From: Bradyrhizobium sp. CB1015
GTDB taxonomy: Bacteria; Pseudomonadota; Alphaproteobacteria; Rhizobiales; Xanthobacteraceae
Reading direction: 5' to 3'
Length of the DNA: 64,000 nt
Assembly (NCBI RefSeq): GCF_025200925.1
Contig: NZ_CP104174.1
Location: 6,076,001-6,140,000, forward strand
Under the pieces are notes generated by a model. That model searched no databases. It was not told the origin of the DNA and saw only the letters and a list, made by a program, of their open reading frames with translations. A program made the position numbers and the translations under genes. Below, piece after piece: positions 1-8,639 of this stretch; the stretch's first letter is position 1, and every line of letters begins with the position of its first letter.

Positions 1-135
1 ACGCCTTCCCTTTTCGCGCGCCCTCGCCCAGACTTCCCGGCAAGCGCTGTTGGCGCCGGGGAGCAGAACAAGGTGCCGCAGAGCACATCCGAGGCGGGCC
101 GCGCGACGGCGGCCGCATCAACGCCGTTGCCGTCC

Positions 136-1038
136 ATGGCCGCCAAAGGTGCGCACAGCTGGCGCGATTACGCGCTGCTCCTTGCGCTCGCCTGCTGCTG
201 GAGCTCGACCTATCCGCTGGCCAAGCTGGCGCTCCCCACCATCCCGCCCATCACCTTCATCTCGGCACGCTCACTGATCGCCGCCGCCTTCCCGTTCGCG
301 ATCCTGTGGATGCGCGGCACCAGGATCCCGACCGAGGCGAAAGCCTGGAAGCTGTTCGCGACCCAGCAATTGATCAACTCGACCTTCCCGTTCCTGATCA
401 TCACCTGGTCGCAGCAATATGTGCCGGCCTCGAACACGGTGGTGCTGGCCTCGACCACGCCGATCTTCGCCTTCCTGATCACCTCGCTGATCACGCGGCA
501 CGAGCCGGCGACGCTGCTCAAGCTCACCGGCGCGATCCTCGGCCTTGGCGGTACCGTCGCCATCGTCGGCCTCGATGTGCTGCGCGGCTTCGGCAGTGAG
601 ATTGTGGCGGAGATCGCGATCCTGCTCGCCACCATCTCATTTGCCTGCGCAACGATCTTCGGCCTCCGCCTGTCCGAATACGACCCGATGGTGGTGGCAG
701 CGGGCTCGCTGCTGTTCGGCGGCCTCGTGCTGCTGCCGCCCGCGCTGCTGATCGACCAGCCGTGGACGCTGCAGCCCACGCCGACGGCGCTCGTGGCCAC
801 CATCGTCATGGGCATTGTGTCGAGCGCATTAGGCCTGATGCTGTTCTACGTTTGCCTCGGCCGGCTCGGCACGCTGACCACCAACGCGCAAGGCTATCTG
901 CGCATGCCGATCGGCGTCGGCTTGTCCGTGCTGCTGCTCGGCGAGAGCGTGCCGTCGAACCTCGCGCTGGGGTTGTTGCTGGTCATGGCGGGGGTTGCGG
1001 CGATGACGCTGCCGGCGGAGAAGTTGAAGCTACGGTAG
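136..1038 (+). CDS. DMT-superfamily (EamA) transporter
   Basis: This is a hydrophobic protein of about 300 residues with roughly ten predicted membrane segments. It has the two-fold EamA repeat of drug/metabolite exporters: the first half starts near 'YALLLALACCWSSTYPLAKLAL' and the second near residue 150. The substrate cannot be told from sequence. I chose the ATG at 136; a GTG at 73 in the same frame would add 21 polar, low-complexity residues that do not look like EamA sequence. It converges with the TPR gene that ends at 1131, with a hairpin between them. Confidence 0.85.
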   Translation: MAAKGAHSWRDYALLLALACCWSSTYPLAKLALPTIPPITFISARSLIAAAFPFAILWMRGTRIPTEAKAWKLFATQQLINSTFPFLIITWSQQYVPASNTVVLASTTPIFAFLITSLITRHEPATLLKLTGAILGLGGTVAIVGLDVLRGFGSEIVAEIAILLATISFACATIFGLRLSEYDPMVVAAGSLLFGGLVLLPPALLIDQPWTLQPTPTALVATIVMGIVSSALGLMLFYVCLGRLGTLTTNAQGYLRMPIGVGLSVLLLGESVPSNLALGLLLVMAGVAAMTLPAEKLKLR

Positions 1039-1085
1039 GCAGAACGAAATTTGGTTGAATGGATGCGAGCCGAGCGCTCGGTCCA

Positions 1086-1107
1086 CCTCTCCCGCTCGCG
1101 GGAGAGG
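1086..1107. terminator. Hairpin between convergent genes
   Basis: A perfect 10-bp stem (CCTCTCCCGC / GCGGGAGAGG) with a 2-nt loop lies between two convergent genes. There is no T-run. The core resembles the CTCTCCCCGC palindromes at 10414-10545, so it may be a degenerate copy of that repeat family rather than a dedicated terminator. Confidence 0.5.
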
Positions 1108-1130
1108 GAGTCGAGTCCCACCGCCACCAT

Positions 1131-1868
1131 TCAGGTCGACAGCTGCTTCTCCGCGATCGACAGCCATTCCGCCTGCGTCTTGCGCAAATAGTTCGGCGCG
1201 CGGCGCATCTGGATCAGCAGTTCGTTGAAGACCATGCGCGCTTCAGTGGTGCGGCCGACCATTTGCAGCAGCATGCCGTAGCGCACCCGCGCCTCGGCGC
1301 CGGGGAAGTAGCCGGTCAGCGCGTGATATTCCTCCAGCGCCTCATCGACACGTCCAACTTCCGCCAGTGCACGGGCATAGAGCAGATGCGCGTCGGCGGA
1401 GTCGAAGTCGGGCCATTGCTTCTGCAGATCGTCGAGCGTCGCGAGCGCATCGGCCGGGCGGCTGGCGGCAAATTGCGCCTGCGCCTTGCGCAGCGCATAA
1501 GCGGGATCGTGGCCCATGGGCAGCTTCAGGACGTGATCGTAATGCGCTTCCGCTTCGGCGAACCGGCCGATATTCGCACACTCTTCCGCCAGCGCCGCGC
1601 GGTTGGCGATGGTGTCGGTGCCGGCCAGCCGGTCGGACAGTTCGCGATAGCGTTTCTCGGGATCGAGGCGATTGGCGAGGTGCTGGCGCGCCTGCCGCGC
1701 GCCGGGGCTCGAAAACCATTCGGGAAGGAGCTCGACCGCGATATAGGCGATCGCGCCCATCAGCGGTACCAACAGGATGATGAAAGCCCAGGGCCGCAGC
1801 CGTCCGGTTCGCGAGGCGTGATAGATCAGCGTGATTTCGAGCAGCAGAACGACCAAAGCGACGGGCAT
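1131..1868 (-). CDS. Membrane-anchored TPR protein
   Basis: This 245-residue protein has two hydrophobic segments at the N-terminus (about residues 1-15 and 23-45, ending in an 'AVELLPEWF' stretch) of the kind found at the front of PLDc_N-type proteins. A soluble region with tetratricopeptide-like helices follows ('FAEAEAHYDHVLKLPMG', 'DSADAHLLYARALAEVG'). TPR arrays mediate protein-protein contacts, so a scaffold role at the inner membrane is likely but the partner is unknown. I chose the start at MPVALVV because the upstream extension is not hydrophobic and lacks domain character. Confidence 0.75.
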   Translation of the reverse strand: MPVALVVLLLEITLIYHASRTGRLRPWAFIILLVPLMGAIAYIAVELLPEWFSSPGARQARQHLANRLDPEKRYRELSDRLAGTDTIANRAALAEECANIGRFAEAEAHYDHVLKLPMGHDPAYALRKAQAQFAASRPADALATLDDLQKQWPDFDSADAHLLYARALAEVGRVDEALEEYHALTGYFPGAEARVRYGMLLQMVGRTTEARMVFNELLIQMRRAPNYLRKTQAEWLSIAEKQLST

Positions 1869-2011
1869 GTGACATCCGGAAAACACAACGACAGCGCCGG
1901 CGCCCTGATATCGCAAAAGAGATGAAACAACCTTGAGTTGCTTCGACCAGCAAAAATCAGCGAACCCGGATCTGCGCCAAGAAAGTGACCAGGAGTCAGT
2001 CGCCGCAAAAC

Positions 2012-2617
2012 CTATGCAGGTTCACGCGCCTCGCGCAGCAATCCGCTCGCCAGCTGTCGAAACGCGTCAACGGCCTTGCTCAGCACGCTCTTGGGATCGT
2101 CGGCTGCCGCGACCCACAAGGCGGCGCTGAGCGCAGCTCCGTTCAGCAACCGCCCCGCCGCTTCGACGTCGACCGGCTTCACGATTCCCTCTTCGATCAA
2201 CGCGCGGATCGTTCGCATGGTGATATCGAGACAGGCGTTTTCGCCGGGCCATTTGGAGGGATCGCCGAGCACCGCAGGTCCATCCAGAAGCATGATGCGC
2301 TGGATCTCGGGATCGAGCGCCATCTCGATGTAGGCGCTTCCCTCCGCGAGCAGGCCCAGCCACGGGCTCGGCGCTTGCTCCCGGACGATGCGGAGCCGCT
2401 CCGCCATTTCACCGTCGATCTGCTCGACGACGGCCCAGAGCAGCCCCTTCTTGTCTTCGAAGTTGTGATAAAGCGCGCCCCGCGTCAGACCGACGGCGGC
2501 AGTGAGTTCGTCCATCGACGCCTCCGCATAGCCCTGGGTGGCAAATGCCTTGCGCGCGGCACGGATGAGCCTGGCCCGATTTTCCGCCATGGCCGCGGCG
2601 CGCTTTCCCTTTGCCAT
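2012..2617 (-). CDS. TetR/AcrR-family repressor
   Basis: This 201-residue regulator has a typical N-terminal TetR helix-turn-helix (about residues 14-60: 'RKAFATQGYAEASMDELTAA', then 'GLTRGALYHNFEDKKGLL') and a divergent ligand-binding C-terminus. The ATG at 2617 places the HTH at the usual distance from the N-terminus. The gene is divergent from the RidA-family gene at 2741, and two near-identical 17-bp palindromes lie between them. Autorepression and control of the RidA gene is the simplest reading. Confidence 0.9.
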   Translation of the reverse strand: MAKGKRAAAMAENRARLIRAARKAFATQGYAEASMDELTAAVGLTRGALYHNFEDKKGLLWAVVEQIDGEMAERLRIVREQAPSPWLGLLAEGSAYIEMALDPEIQRIMLLDGPAVLGDPSKWPGENACLDITMRTIRALIEEGIVKPVDVEAAGRLLNGAALSAALWVAAADDPKSVLSKAVDAFRQLASGLLREAREPA

Positions 2618-2631
2618 GCCCGATCCTCTTG

Positions 2632-2677
2632 ACATACGCCTCGTATGTGAACTACATCTCACATACGGAACGTATCT
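2632..2677. promoter_or_regulatory. Twin TetR operators (ACATACG-N3-CGTATGT)
   Basis: Two 17-bp palindromes are visible: 2632-2648 (ACATACG CCT CGTATGT, perfect) and 2661-2677 (ACATACG GAA CGTATCT, one mismatch). They sit 29 bp centre to centre, just upstream of the TetR start at 2617 and about 65-110 bp before the RidA-family start. Position and symmetry fit binding sites for the adjacent TetR protein. Confidence 0.7.
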
Positions 2678-2740
2678 GAACTGGCTGTGAAGCGCCACCC
2701 GTCAAGCGCCCACCCATCGACCGATTGAAAGGCTCCTGCC

Positions 2741-3139
2741 ATGCCCCAGCGAGAGGCAATCTTCCCCGCGAACCGCCACGCGCTCTACCAAGTGCATCGC
2801 TACTCCGCCGCGATCCGTTCCGGCGACCTGCTGTTCGTGTCGGGGCAGGTCGGCAGCCGCGAGGACGGCTCGCCGGAGCCAGTGTTCGAGGACCAGGTCC
2901 GGCGCGCGTTTGCCAATTTGCGTGCCGTTCTCGCCGCCGGTGGATGCACGCTGGACGATGTCGTCGACGTCACCACGTTCCACACCGATCCGGCGAGCCA
3001 GATTGAGACGGTGATGGCCGTTCGCGCCGAGGAGATCGGCGATCCGCCCTATCCGAACTGGACCGCCGTCGGGGTGAACTGGCTTGCCGGCTTCGACTTC
3101 GAGATCAAGGTCATCGCCCGCATTCCTGTGCTCCAGTAA
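2741..3139 (+). CDS. RidA (YjgF/YER057c/UK114) family protein
   Basis: This 132-residue protein spans the usual RidA length. Family features include 'GDLLFVSGQVG' near residue 28, the central 'AFANLRAVLAAGG' helix, and the C-terminal region around 'PNWTAVGVNWLA'. RidA proteins deaminate reactive enamine/imine intermediates and assemble as trimers; many paralogues have other or unknown roles. The R of the canonical substrate-binding 'R-x-x-v' position near residue 105 is not obvious, so this is likely a paralogue rather than housekeeping RidA. It is probably controlled by the divergent TetR protein. Confidence 0.85.
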   Translation: MPQREAIFPANRHALYQVHRYSAAIRSGDLLFVSGQVGSREDGSPEPVFEDQVRRAFANLRAVLAAGGCTLDDVVDVTTFHTDPASQIETVMAVRAEEIGDPPYPNWTAVGVNWLAGFDFEIKVIARIPVLQ

Positions 3140-3186
3140 GCCTTCGCGCGGCCATACGCCGGCCGCCAGCAGGCAACTCGGCGAGG

Positions 3187-4176
3187 CTATTTGTTGGCGT
3201 CGTCCGCCAGCATCTTCCGGTACTTCTCGACGTCGCGCGTCACGAGCTTTTGCAGCACGTCGGGCGTGTGCTCGTCGGCATCGGGCGCGACGGTCGACAG
3301 GTCGGCGAAGCGCTTCTTCACCGCCTCGGTCTCGACGGCCGTGCGCGCCGCTGCATTCAGCTTGGCGATCACGGCCGGCGGCGTGCCCTTGGGCGCGAAC
3401 AGGCCGTTCCAGCCCTGCGCCTCGAACTCGGGCAGGCCCGCGTCCACCGAGGTCGGAAGATCCGGCAGCGTGGCGAGCCGCACCGTCGAGCCGACCACGA
3501 GGCCTCTCACCAGCTTCTCGTTGATCGACTGCGAAACCGAGGCGGCCGCGTCGCAGACGCCGTCGATCTGGCCGCCGACCGCGTCGGTCAGCGCAGGCGC
3601 GGCGCCGCGATAGCCGATCAGCGTCGCGTCGATGCCGGCCGCGGTGACGAAGCTCTTGCAGATCAGATAGTTCGAGGAGCCGACGCCGGCATGGCCGAGA
3701 TTGATCTTGCCCGGATTGGCCTTGGCATAGGCGATGAACTCTTTCAGGTCCTTCGCCGGAAAGTCCTTGCGCAGCGCGATGATGCCGAACGTCTTCGCCA
3801 CCATGGCGATCGGCACGAAGGAATCAGGCGTGAACGGCAGTTTGGGATAGATCGTGTAGGTCGCAGCATTGGTGCCGGCATTGCCGATCGCAATCGTATA
3901 ACCATCGGGCTCGGCGCGGGAGGCGCGCGCCAGCGCGGTCGAGCCGCCGGCGCCGGCAACATTCTCGATCACGATGGTCTGGCCGAGCGCAATCCCCATC
4001 TGCTCGGCCACCGCCCGCGCGATCACGTCCGAAGTGCCGCCGGCCGCGAACGGCACGATCATGGTAATGGGACGCTTGGGATAATCCTGCGCGGATGCGC
4101 AAGTCGCTACCGAAAATGTCGCGAACGCCAGCGCCGCGACCGCGGCGAGCGCACGCCTCATCAGGAACGCAATCAC
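3187..4176 (-). CDS. Bug/TctC-type periplasmic solute-binding protein
   Basis: This protein of about 329 residues carries a Sec signal peptide ending near 'CASAQ', then the family hallmark '[20 protein letters not shown]'. Bug proteins bind carboxylates for tripartite tricarboxylate transporters. No TctA/TctB membrane partner is nearby, so this is an orphan binding protein, as is common in alpha- and betaproteobacteria. The GTG at 4176 overlaps the purQ stop (GTGA), suggesting coupling; an ATG at 4158 gives a more standard signal peptide and is an equally good start. Confidence 0.85.
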   Translation of the reverse strand: MIAFLMRRALAAVAALAFATFSVATCASAQDYPKRPITMIVPFAAGGTSDVIARAVAEQMGIALGQTIVIENVAGAGGSTALARASRAEPDGYTIAIGNAGTNAATYTIYPKLPFTPDSFVPIAMVAKTFGIIALRKDFPAKDLKEFIAYAKANPGKINLGHAGVGSSNYLICKSFVTAAGIDATLIGYRGAAPALTDAVGGQIDGVCDAAASVSQSINEKLVRGLVVGSTVRLATLPDLPTSVDAGLPEFEAQGWNGLFAPKGTPPAVIAKLNAAARTAVETEAVKKRFADLSTVAPDADEHTPDVLQKLVTRDVEKYRKMLADDANK

Positions 4177-4874
4177 GCGGCTTTTTCCAGATGCTGGGCG
4201 AGACCGGCGAACAGGCCACGGCCGTCGGTGCAGCCCATGATGTCTTCGACGTGGTTTTCCGGATGCGGCATCATGCCGAGCACGTTGCCCCCGTCGTTGA
4301 CGATGCCGGCGATGGAATGTGCCGCGCCGTTGATGTTGGCGGCCTCGTCGACCACGCCATCGGCGGAGCAGTAGCGATAGAGCACCCGCCCCTCGCCTTC
4401 GAGCCGCTTGATGGTCTCTTCGTCCGCCTCGTAATTGCCCTCGCCATGGGCGACCGGCACGCGGATCACCTGACCGGCATTATAGCCGCGGGTGAACGGC
4501 GTGTCGGAGCGCTCGACGCGCAGATGCACGTCGCGGCAGATGAATTTCAGCCGCGCATTGCGCATCAAGACGCCCGGCAAGAGGCCGGACTCGCAGAGGA
4601 TCTGGAAACCGTTGCAGACGCCGAGCACGAGGCCGCCCTTGGCCGCATAGTCGCGCACCGCATCCATCACCGGCGCGCGTGCCGCAATCGCGCCGCAGCG
4701 CAGATAATCGCCATAGGAGAAGCCACCGGGCACGACCACGAGATCGGTGCCCGCAGGCAGCGAGGTCTCGGCGTGCCAGACCATTGCGGGCTCGCTGCCG
4801 GAGATCAGCCTCAAGGCGCGCGCCATGTCGCGCTCGCGATTGATTCCGGGAAAGACGAGAATGGCGGCTTTCAT
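4173..4874 (-). CDS. purQ: Phosphoribosylformylglycinamidine synthase, glutaminase subunit PurQ
   Basis: PurQ releases ammonia from glutamine for the PurL/PurS complex in the fourth step of purine synthesis. The 233-residue protein is a class I glutamine amidotransferase. It has the nucleophile elbow '[13 protein letters not shown]', the glycine-rich '[15 protein letters not shown]', and the catalytic His/Glu pair in '[11 protein letters not shown]' near the C-terminus. The start at [10 protein letters not shown] is typical. purS and purC lie on the same strand but are separated from purQ by the opposed CorA gene, so purQ must have its own promoter, in the 4875-5040 gap. Confidence 0.97.
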   Translation of the reverse strand: MKAAILVFPGINRERDMARALRLISGSEPAMVWHAETSLPAGTDLVVVPGGFSYGDYLRCGAIAARAPVMDAVRDYAAKGGLVLGVCNGFQILCESGLLPGVLMRNARLKFICRDVHLRVERSDTPFTRGYNAGQVIRVPVAHGEGNYEADEETIKRLEGEGRVLYRYCSADGVVDEAANINGAAHSIAGIVNDGGNVLGMMPHPENHVEDIMGCTDGRGLFAGLAQHLEKAA

Positions 4875-5040
4875 GGCAGAGGTTCCGAGGAGGCTGGGAA
4901 TCGAGGCTGGCCGAGGGGTCAATTCGTGAACAGACATAACCATTTGACGGGGATTTTACCAGTGCTAGCGTGGCGGAGCGCCCTTGTACACAGGCCATAG
5001 CCACTCGCTTTGGTCGCTCGATTTGCCCGGGATTGAAGCC

Positions 5041-6057
5041 ATGAACGTCCCGTCGCTGCCCGCATTCCCCTCCGAACCGGTCTCCGCCGAGGGCGTCGTC
5101 GCCGCCGGCGCTTATGTCGACGGCCGACGGGTCGCCAATATCGCCATCAGCGAGGCCTCGAGCTGGCGGGCCAAGCCCGGCCATGTCGTGTGGATCGGGC
5201 TGCACGAGCCCGACATGGCGCTGCTCGGCGCGGTGCAGAAGCAGTTCGACCTGCACGACCTCGCCATCGAGGACGCCAACCACGCCCATCAGCGGCCGAA
5301 GATCGAGCAATATGGCGAGGCCCTGTTCATCGTCGCGCGCACCGCGCAATTGATCGAGGGACGCATCGCCTTCGGCGAGACCCACATCTTCGTCGGCGAA
5401 GGCTATCTGGTCTCGGTGCGCCACGGCGCTTCGACCTCCTACACGCCGGTGCGCGAACGCTGCGAGAGCTGCCCGCGGGCGCTCGCGCGCGGCGAGGACT
5501 ACATCCTCTATGCCATCCTCGATTTCATCGTCGACAATTATTCGCCCGTGCTGGAAAGCATTCACGAAGAGATCGAGGAGATCGAGGACGACGTGCTCGC
5601 GCACGCGATCACCAAGGCGCAGATCGAGCGGCTCTACATGCTGCGGCGTGACCTGTTGCGACTCCGTAACGCAATCGGGCCGCTGGTGGAGGTATGCCGC
5701 CGTCTCGAGCACGATGAGCTGTCGATGGTGCGCGCGACGATGCAGCCCCTGTTCCGCGACGTCACCGACCATGTCCGCAACATCCAAGAGCGCATCGATT
5801 CCATGCGCGAGGTGCTGGCCTTCGCCTTCGAGGCGAGCTTGCTGGTCGGCCAGGCCCACGAGACCGTCGTCTCCAAGAGGCTCGCCTCCTGGCTCGCGAT
5901 CATCGCCGTTCCGACCGCGGTTGCCGGCATCTACGGCATGAACTTCGAGCACATGCCGGAGCTGAAATGGGAGTACGGCTATTATGCCGTGCTGAGCTTG
6001 ATGGCTCTGGCGTGCACCGCACTCTACTGGCGCTTCCGCCGCGTCGGATGGCTGTAA
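5041..6057 (+). CDS. corA: CorA-family divalent cation (Mg2+/Co2+) transporter
   Basis: This 338-residue protein has a long cytoplasmic N-terminal domain rich in alpha-helical segments and two C-terminal membrane helices. The CorA signature 'YGMNFEHMPE' sits just after the first of them. CorA forms a pentameric channel for magnesium. An upstream in-frame GTG at 4984 would add 19 residues without family character, so I chose ATG 5041. The gene sits convergently inside what is otherwise a purine-synthesis neighbourhood. Confidence 0.92.
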   Translation: MNVPSLPAFPSEPVSAEGVVAAGAYVDGRRVANIAISEASSWRAKPGHVVWIGLHEPDMALLGAVQKQFDLHDLAIEDANHAHQRPKIEQYGEALFIVARTAQLIEGRIAFGETHIFVGEGYLVSVRHGASTSYTPVRERCESCPRALARGEDYILYAILDFIVDNYSPVLESIHEEIEEIEDDVLAHAITKAQIERLYMLRRDLLRLRNAIGPLVEVCRRLEHDELSMVRATMQPLFRDVTDHVRNIQERIDSMREVLAFAFEASLLVGQAHETVVSKRLASWLAIIAVPTAVAGIYGMNFEHMPELKWEYGYYAVLSLMALACTALYWRFRRVGWL

Positions 6058-6075
6058 GATGCCGGCGGCTCGATC

Positions 6076-6319
6076 CTAACGGACAGGTGCCTCGTTCAGT
6101 TCAAGCCTGCGCTCAAGCCTACCCTCATGCATCACCAGCGTGGCATGAACACCCGCAATCTCCTGAAAGACACTCGTGACATCCTGGCGAGCGGCATTTT
6201 GGGACGTTCGCAACGCCAGAATCTCCTGCTTCATCTCATCGATCTTGCCATCGACCTGCGCCAGTCGCGCGGATCGACTTCAACACCTCGAACATGGGCT
6301 CAGCCGTCACGTCGGGCAT
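6076..6319 (-). pseudogene. Frameshifted small coiled-coil protein gene
   Basis: Reading from ATG 6319 gives 18 residues (MPDVTAEPMFEVLKSIRA) before the frame fails. Shifting frame at about 6265 restores 62 more residues ('LAQVDGKIDEMKQEILALRT' onward, ending 'LELNEAPVR') to a stop at 6076. The joined product is an 80-residue, highly charged heptad-like protein. One extra base or two missing bases in the CGCGCG-A-CTGG stretch explains the break. It lies 12 nt behind purS in the purC-purS transcription unit. It may be a real pseudogene or a sequencing error; function unknown. Confidence 0.6.
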
Positions 6320-6330
6320 TTGGCTAACCA

Positions 6331-6573
6331 CTATGCTTTCATCTCGATCGCATAATTCTCGATCACGGTGTTCGCCAAGAGCTTGTCGGCGGCTTCTTTC
6401 AGCGCCGCCTCCGCCTTGGCCTTGTCGGCACCGGCGAGCTCGATGTCGAACACCTTGCCCTGGCGGACGCTGGCGACGCCGTCGACGCCGAGCGACTTCA
6501 GCGCGCCTTCGATGGCCTTGCCCTGCGGATCGAGGATGCCCGTCTTCAGGGTAACGGTGACACGTGCCTTCAC
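6331..6573 (-). CDS. purS: Phosphoribosylformylglycinamidine synthase subunit PurS
   Basis: This 80-residue protein matches PurS in size and pattern: 'KARVTVTLKTGILDPQGKAI', then 'LGVDGVASVRQGKVFDIEL', and the C-terminal 'KLLANTVIENYAIE'. PurS bridges PurQ and PurL in organisms with the split enzyme. The start codon is GTG at 6573. It follows purC by 14 nt and is certainly co-transcribed with it. Confidence 0.96.
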   Translation of the reverse strand: MKARVTVTLKTGILDPQGKAIEGALKSLGVDGVASVRQGKVFDIELAGADKAKAEAALKEAADKLLANTVIENYAIEMKA

Positions 6574-6587
6574 GTCAAAAGTCCTCT

Positions 6588-7355
6588 TCAGCTCTTCACC
6601 AGCACCGGGCCGGTGCCCTGGGGACGCTCGTTCTCCATGAGGATGCCGAGACGCTTTGCAACTTCGGTATAGGCCTCCAGCAGACCACCGAGGTCGCGGC
6701 GGAAACGATCCTTGTCGAGCTTCTCGTTCGACTTGATATCCCACAGCCGGCAGCTGTCGGGCGAAATCTCGTCGGCGACGATGATGCGCATCATCTCGTT
6801 CTCGAACAGGCGCCCGCACTCCATCTTGAAGTCGACGAGGCGGATGCCGATGCCGAGGAAGAGGCCGGTGAGGAAGTCGTTGACGCGGATGGCGAGCGCC
6901 ATGATGTCGTCGATCTCCTGCGGCGTCGCCCAGCCGAAGGCGGTGATGTGCTCCTCCGACACCATGGGGTCGTTGAGCTGGTCGTTCTTGTAGTAGAACT
7001 CGATGATCGAGCGGGGCAGCTGCGTGCCCTCCTCGATGCCGAGGCGCTGCGACAGCGAGCCGGCGGCGACGTTCCGCACCACCACTTCCAGCGGCACGAT
7101 CTCGACCTCGCGAATCAACTGCTCGCGCATGTTGAGGCGGCGGATGAAATGGGTCGGCACCCCGATGTCGTTGAGGTGCTGAAACAGGTACTCCGAGATC
7201 CGGTTGTTGAGGACGCCCTTGCCCTCGATCACCTGATGCTTTTTCGCATTGAACGCGGTGGCGTCGTCCTTGAAGTGCTGGATCAGGGTACCGGGCTCGG
7301 GGCCTTCGTAAAGAACCTTTGCCTTGCCTTCATAAATGCGACGCCGACGGCTCAT
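6588..7355 (-). CDS. purC: SAICAR synthetase PurC
   Basis: PurC condenses CAIR with aspartate using ATP in purine synthesis. The 255-residue protein has the N-terminal '[11 protein letters not shown]' motif, '[20 protein letters not shown]' in the middle and the 'DFKMECGR' and '[13 protein letters not shown]' segments that build the active site. The [10 protein letters not shown] start is the usual alphaproteobacterial one; an in-frame ATG at 7385 would add ten residues. First gene of the purC-purS unit. Confidence 0.97.
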   Translation of the reverse strand: MSRRRRIYEGKAKVLYEGPEPGTLIQHFKDDATAFNAKKHQVIEGKGVLNNRISEYLFQHLNDIGVPTHFIRRLNMREQLIREVEIVPLEVVVRNVAAGSLSQRLGIEEGTQLPRSIIEFYYKNDQLNDPMVSEEHITAFGWATPQEIDDIMALAIRVNDFLTGLFLGIGIRLVDFKMECGRLFENEMMRIIVADEISPDSCRLWDIKSNEKLDKDRFRRDLGGLLEAYTEVAKRLGILMENERPQGTGPVLVKS

Positions 7356-7677
7356 GGGGATGTACCGTGTTTTGTTGAAATCCATGAATTTGGTGTGCTC
7401 CGGTTGACTTGGATTACGACCCACAGCGGAGCTGCCGTGAACGGCCAGGAACCCATCTATAACCCTTTGGAAACAGAACGGGAACCAAGCCTTAGGCAAC
7501 CTATCCGATTGGCTGTCCGAGCACAATCGATCCGGCCGTCCGGCGCCAACTTATACCGTCTTGCCTGCGGCTTAACGGCCCGTTGTTTTGCCGATTCGTG
7601 CTATCTATGTAGGCATGCAGCCGGGTCGCCGCAACGGAAGGCTCCCGCGCCATTCAGCAGGAGATTTGGAACAAGGC
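7356..7677. other. Intergenic region between purC and the zeta-subunit gene
   Basis: These 322 bases separate two divergent genes and must carry both promoters. No open frame with coding character, PurR-type box or riboswitch structure was recognised. Confidence 0.5.
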
Positions 7678-8001
7678 ATGAGCGAGATCAGCAAGCGCGA
7701 GGAAGGCTTTGAGAAGAAGTTCGCCCTCGACGAGGAGCAGAAATTCAAGGCGGAGGCCCGCCGCAACCGGCTGCTCGGCCTGTGGGCGGCCGAGAAGCTC
7801 GGCATTACCGGCGACGCCGCCGCGGCCTACGCCAAGGAGGTGGTCGCGGCCGATTTCGAGGAGGCCGGCGATGCCGACGTCCTGCGCAAGCTGACGGCAG
7901 ATTTCGCCGCCAAGAACGTCGCCGTCACCGAGCAGGCGATTCGCGCCAAGATGAGCGAGCTGCTCGCAGTTGCCGCCGCCGAGGTGAAGGCGGGGAAGTA
8001 A
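7678..8001 (+). CDS. F1F0-ATPase inhibitor zeta subunit (DUF1476)
   Basis: This 107-residue helical protein belongs to the DUF1476 family, whose Paracoccus member is the zeta inhibitor of the F1-ATPase. The N-terminal inhibitory stretch 'REEGFEKKFALDEEQKFKAE' is well conserved, followed by 'RRNRLLGLWAAEKLG'. It is expected to block ATP hydrolysis by binding the F1 rotor interface. The start follows a plausible ribosome-binding site (GGAG, 7660-7670). Confidence 0.9.
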   Translation: MSEISKREEGFEKKFALDEEQKFKAEARRNRLLGLWAAEKLGITGDAAAAYAKEVVAADFEEAGDADVLRKLTADFAAKNVAVTEQAIRAKMSELLAVAAAEVKAGK

Positions 8002-8007
8002 AACAGG

Positions 8008-8073
8008 CGAATAAGGAGTGGCGAATGGCGAGTTGGGTGCCCCCATTCGCTATTCGCAATTCGCCACTCGCCT
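8008..8073. repeat. Palindromic intergenic repeat between convergent genes
   Basis: Short units of GCGAAT/GGCGAAT and their complements (ATTCGC, ATTCGCC) are arranged as a large imperfect inverted repeat around 'GAGTTGGGTGCCCCC'. It probably forms a stem-loop at the 3' ends of both convergent transcripts. Confidence 0.6.
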
Positions 8074-8076
8074 CCA

Positions 8077-8565
8077 TCACTCCTCCTTGAAGCCGTATTC
8101 CGGCACGTTGCCGCTGGCGCCGTAATATTTGTACGGCAGGAACTTGCCGCTCATGGTGATCTTGACGCGATCGCCCTTGGGGTTGGCGACGCGCTCGATG
8201 CCCATGTCGAAGTCGATCGCCGACATGATGCCGTCGCCGAACTCCTCCTCGATCAGCGCCTTCCAGGCCGGGCCGTTTACCATCACCATCTCGTAGAAGC
8301 GGTAGATCAGGGGATCGGTCGGCGGCATCGGCGTGCCGGTGCCGCGCATCGGCACCTCGTTGAGCATGGCAACTTCCGCCTTCGACAGGCCGAACAGCTC
8401 GCCGGCATTGGCCGCCTGCGGCTTGGTCAGTTTCATCTGGCCCATGATCGCACCGACGATCAGCACCTCGGAATAGCCGCCGATCTTTTCGCAGATGTGC
8501 TTCCAGCTCCAGCCCTTCTCGCGCTTGATGTCGAGCAGTTTTTCGGTGAGGTCTTCGCGCTTCAT
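8077..8565 (-). CDS. cynS: Cyanate hydratase (cyanase)
   Basis: Cyanase converts cyanate and bicarbonate to carbamate, which decays to ammonia and CO2, so it both detoxifies cyanate and supplies nitrogen. The 162-residue protein has the N-terminal HTH-like domain and a highly conserved C-terminal catalytic domain. The expected catalytic residues are present: Arg89 and Glu92 in 'LIYRFYE' and Ser115 in 'GIMSAID'. It is the last gene of the ABC transporter cluster running from 11948 down, after a 74-nt gap holding a palindromic repeat. Confidence 0.97.
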   Translation of the reverse strand: MKREDLTEKLLDIKREKGWSWKHICEKIGGYSEVLIVGAIMGQMKLTKPQAANAGELFGLSKAEVAMLNEVPMRGTGTPMPPTDPLIYRFYEMVMVNGPAWKALIEEEFGDGIMSAIDFDMGIERVANPKGDRVKITMSGKFLPYKYYGASGNVPEYGFKEE

Positions 8566-8585
8566 GTTGGCGTCTCCTTTCAAAA

Positions 8586-8628
8586 GCATGATCCGGAAAA
8601 GTGTGAAGCGGTTTTCCGTGGATCATGC
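8586..8628. repeat. Rhizobial palindromic repeat (GCATGATCC...GGATCATGC)
   Basis: Inverted ends GCATGATCC and GGATCATGC flank a GGAAAA...TTTTCC inner stem. This is a repeat type I recognise as common in rhizobial intergenic DNA. Here it sits between the ABC ATPase gene and cynS and may act on mRNA stability. Confidence 0.75.
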
Positions 8629-8639
8629 GTCTACAAAAA

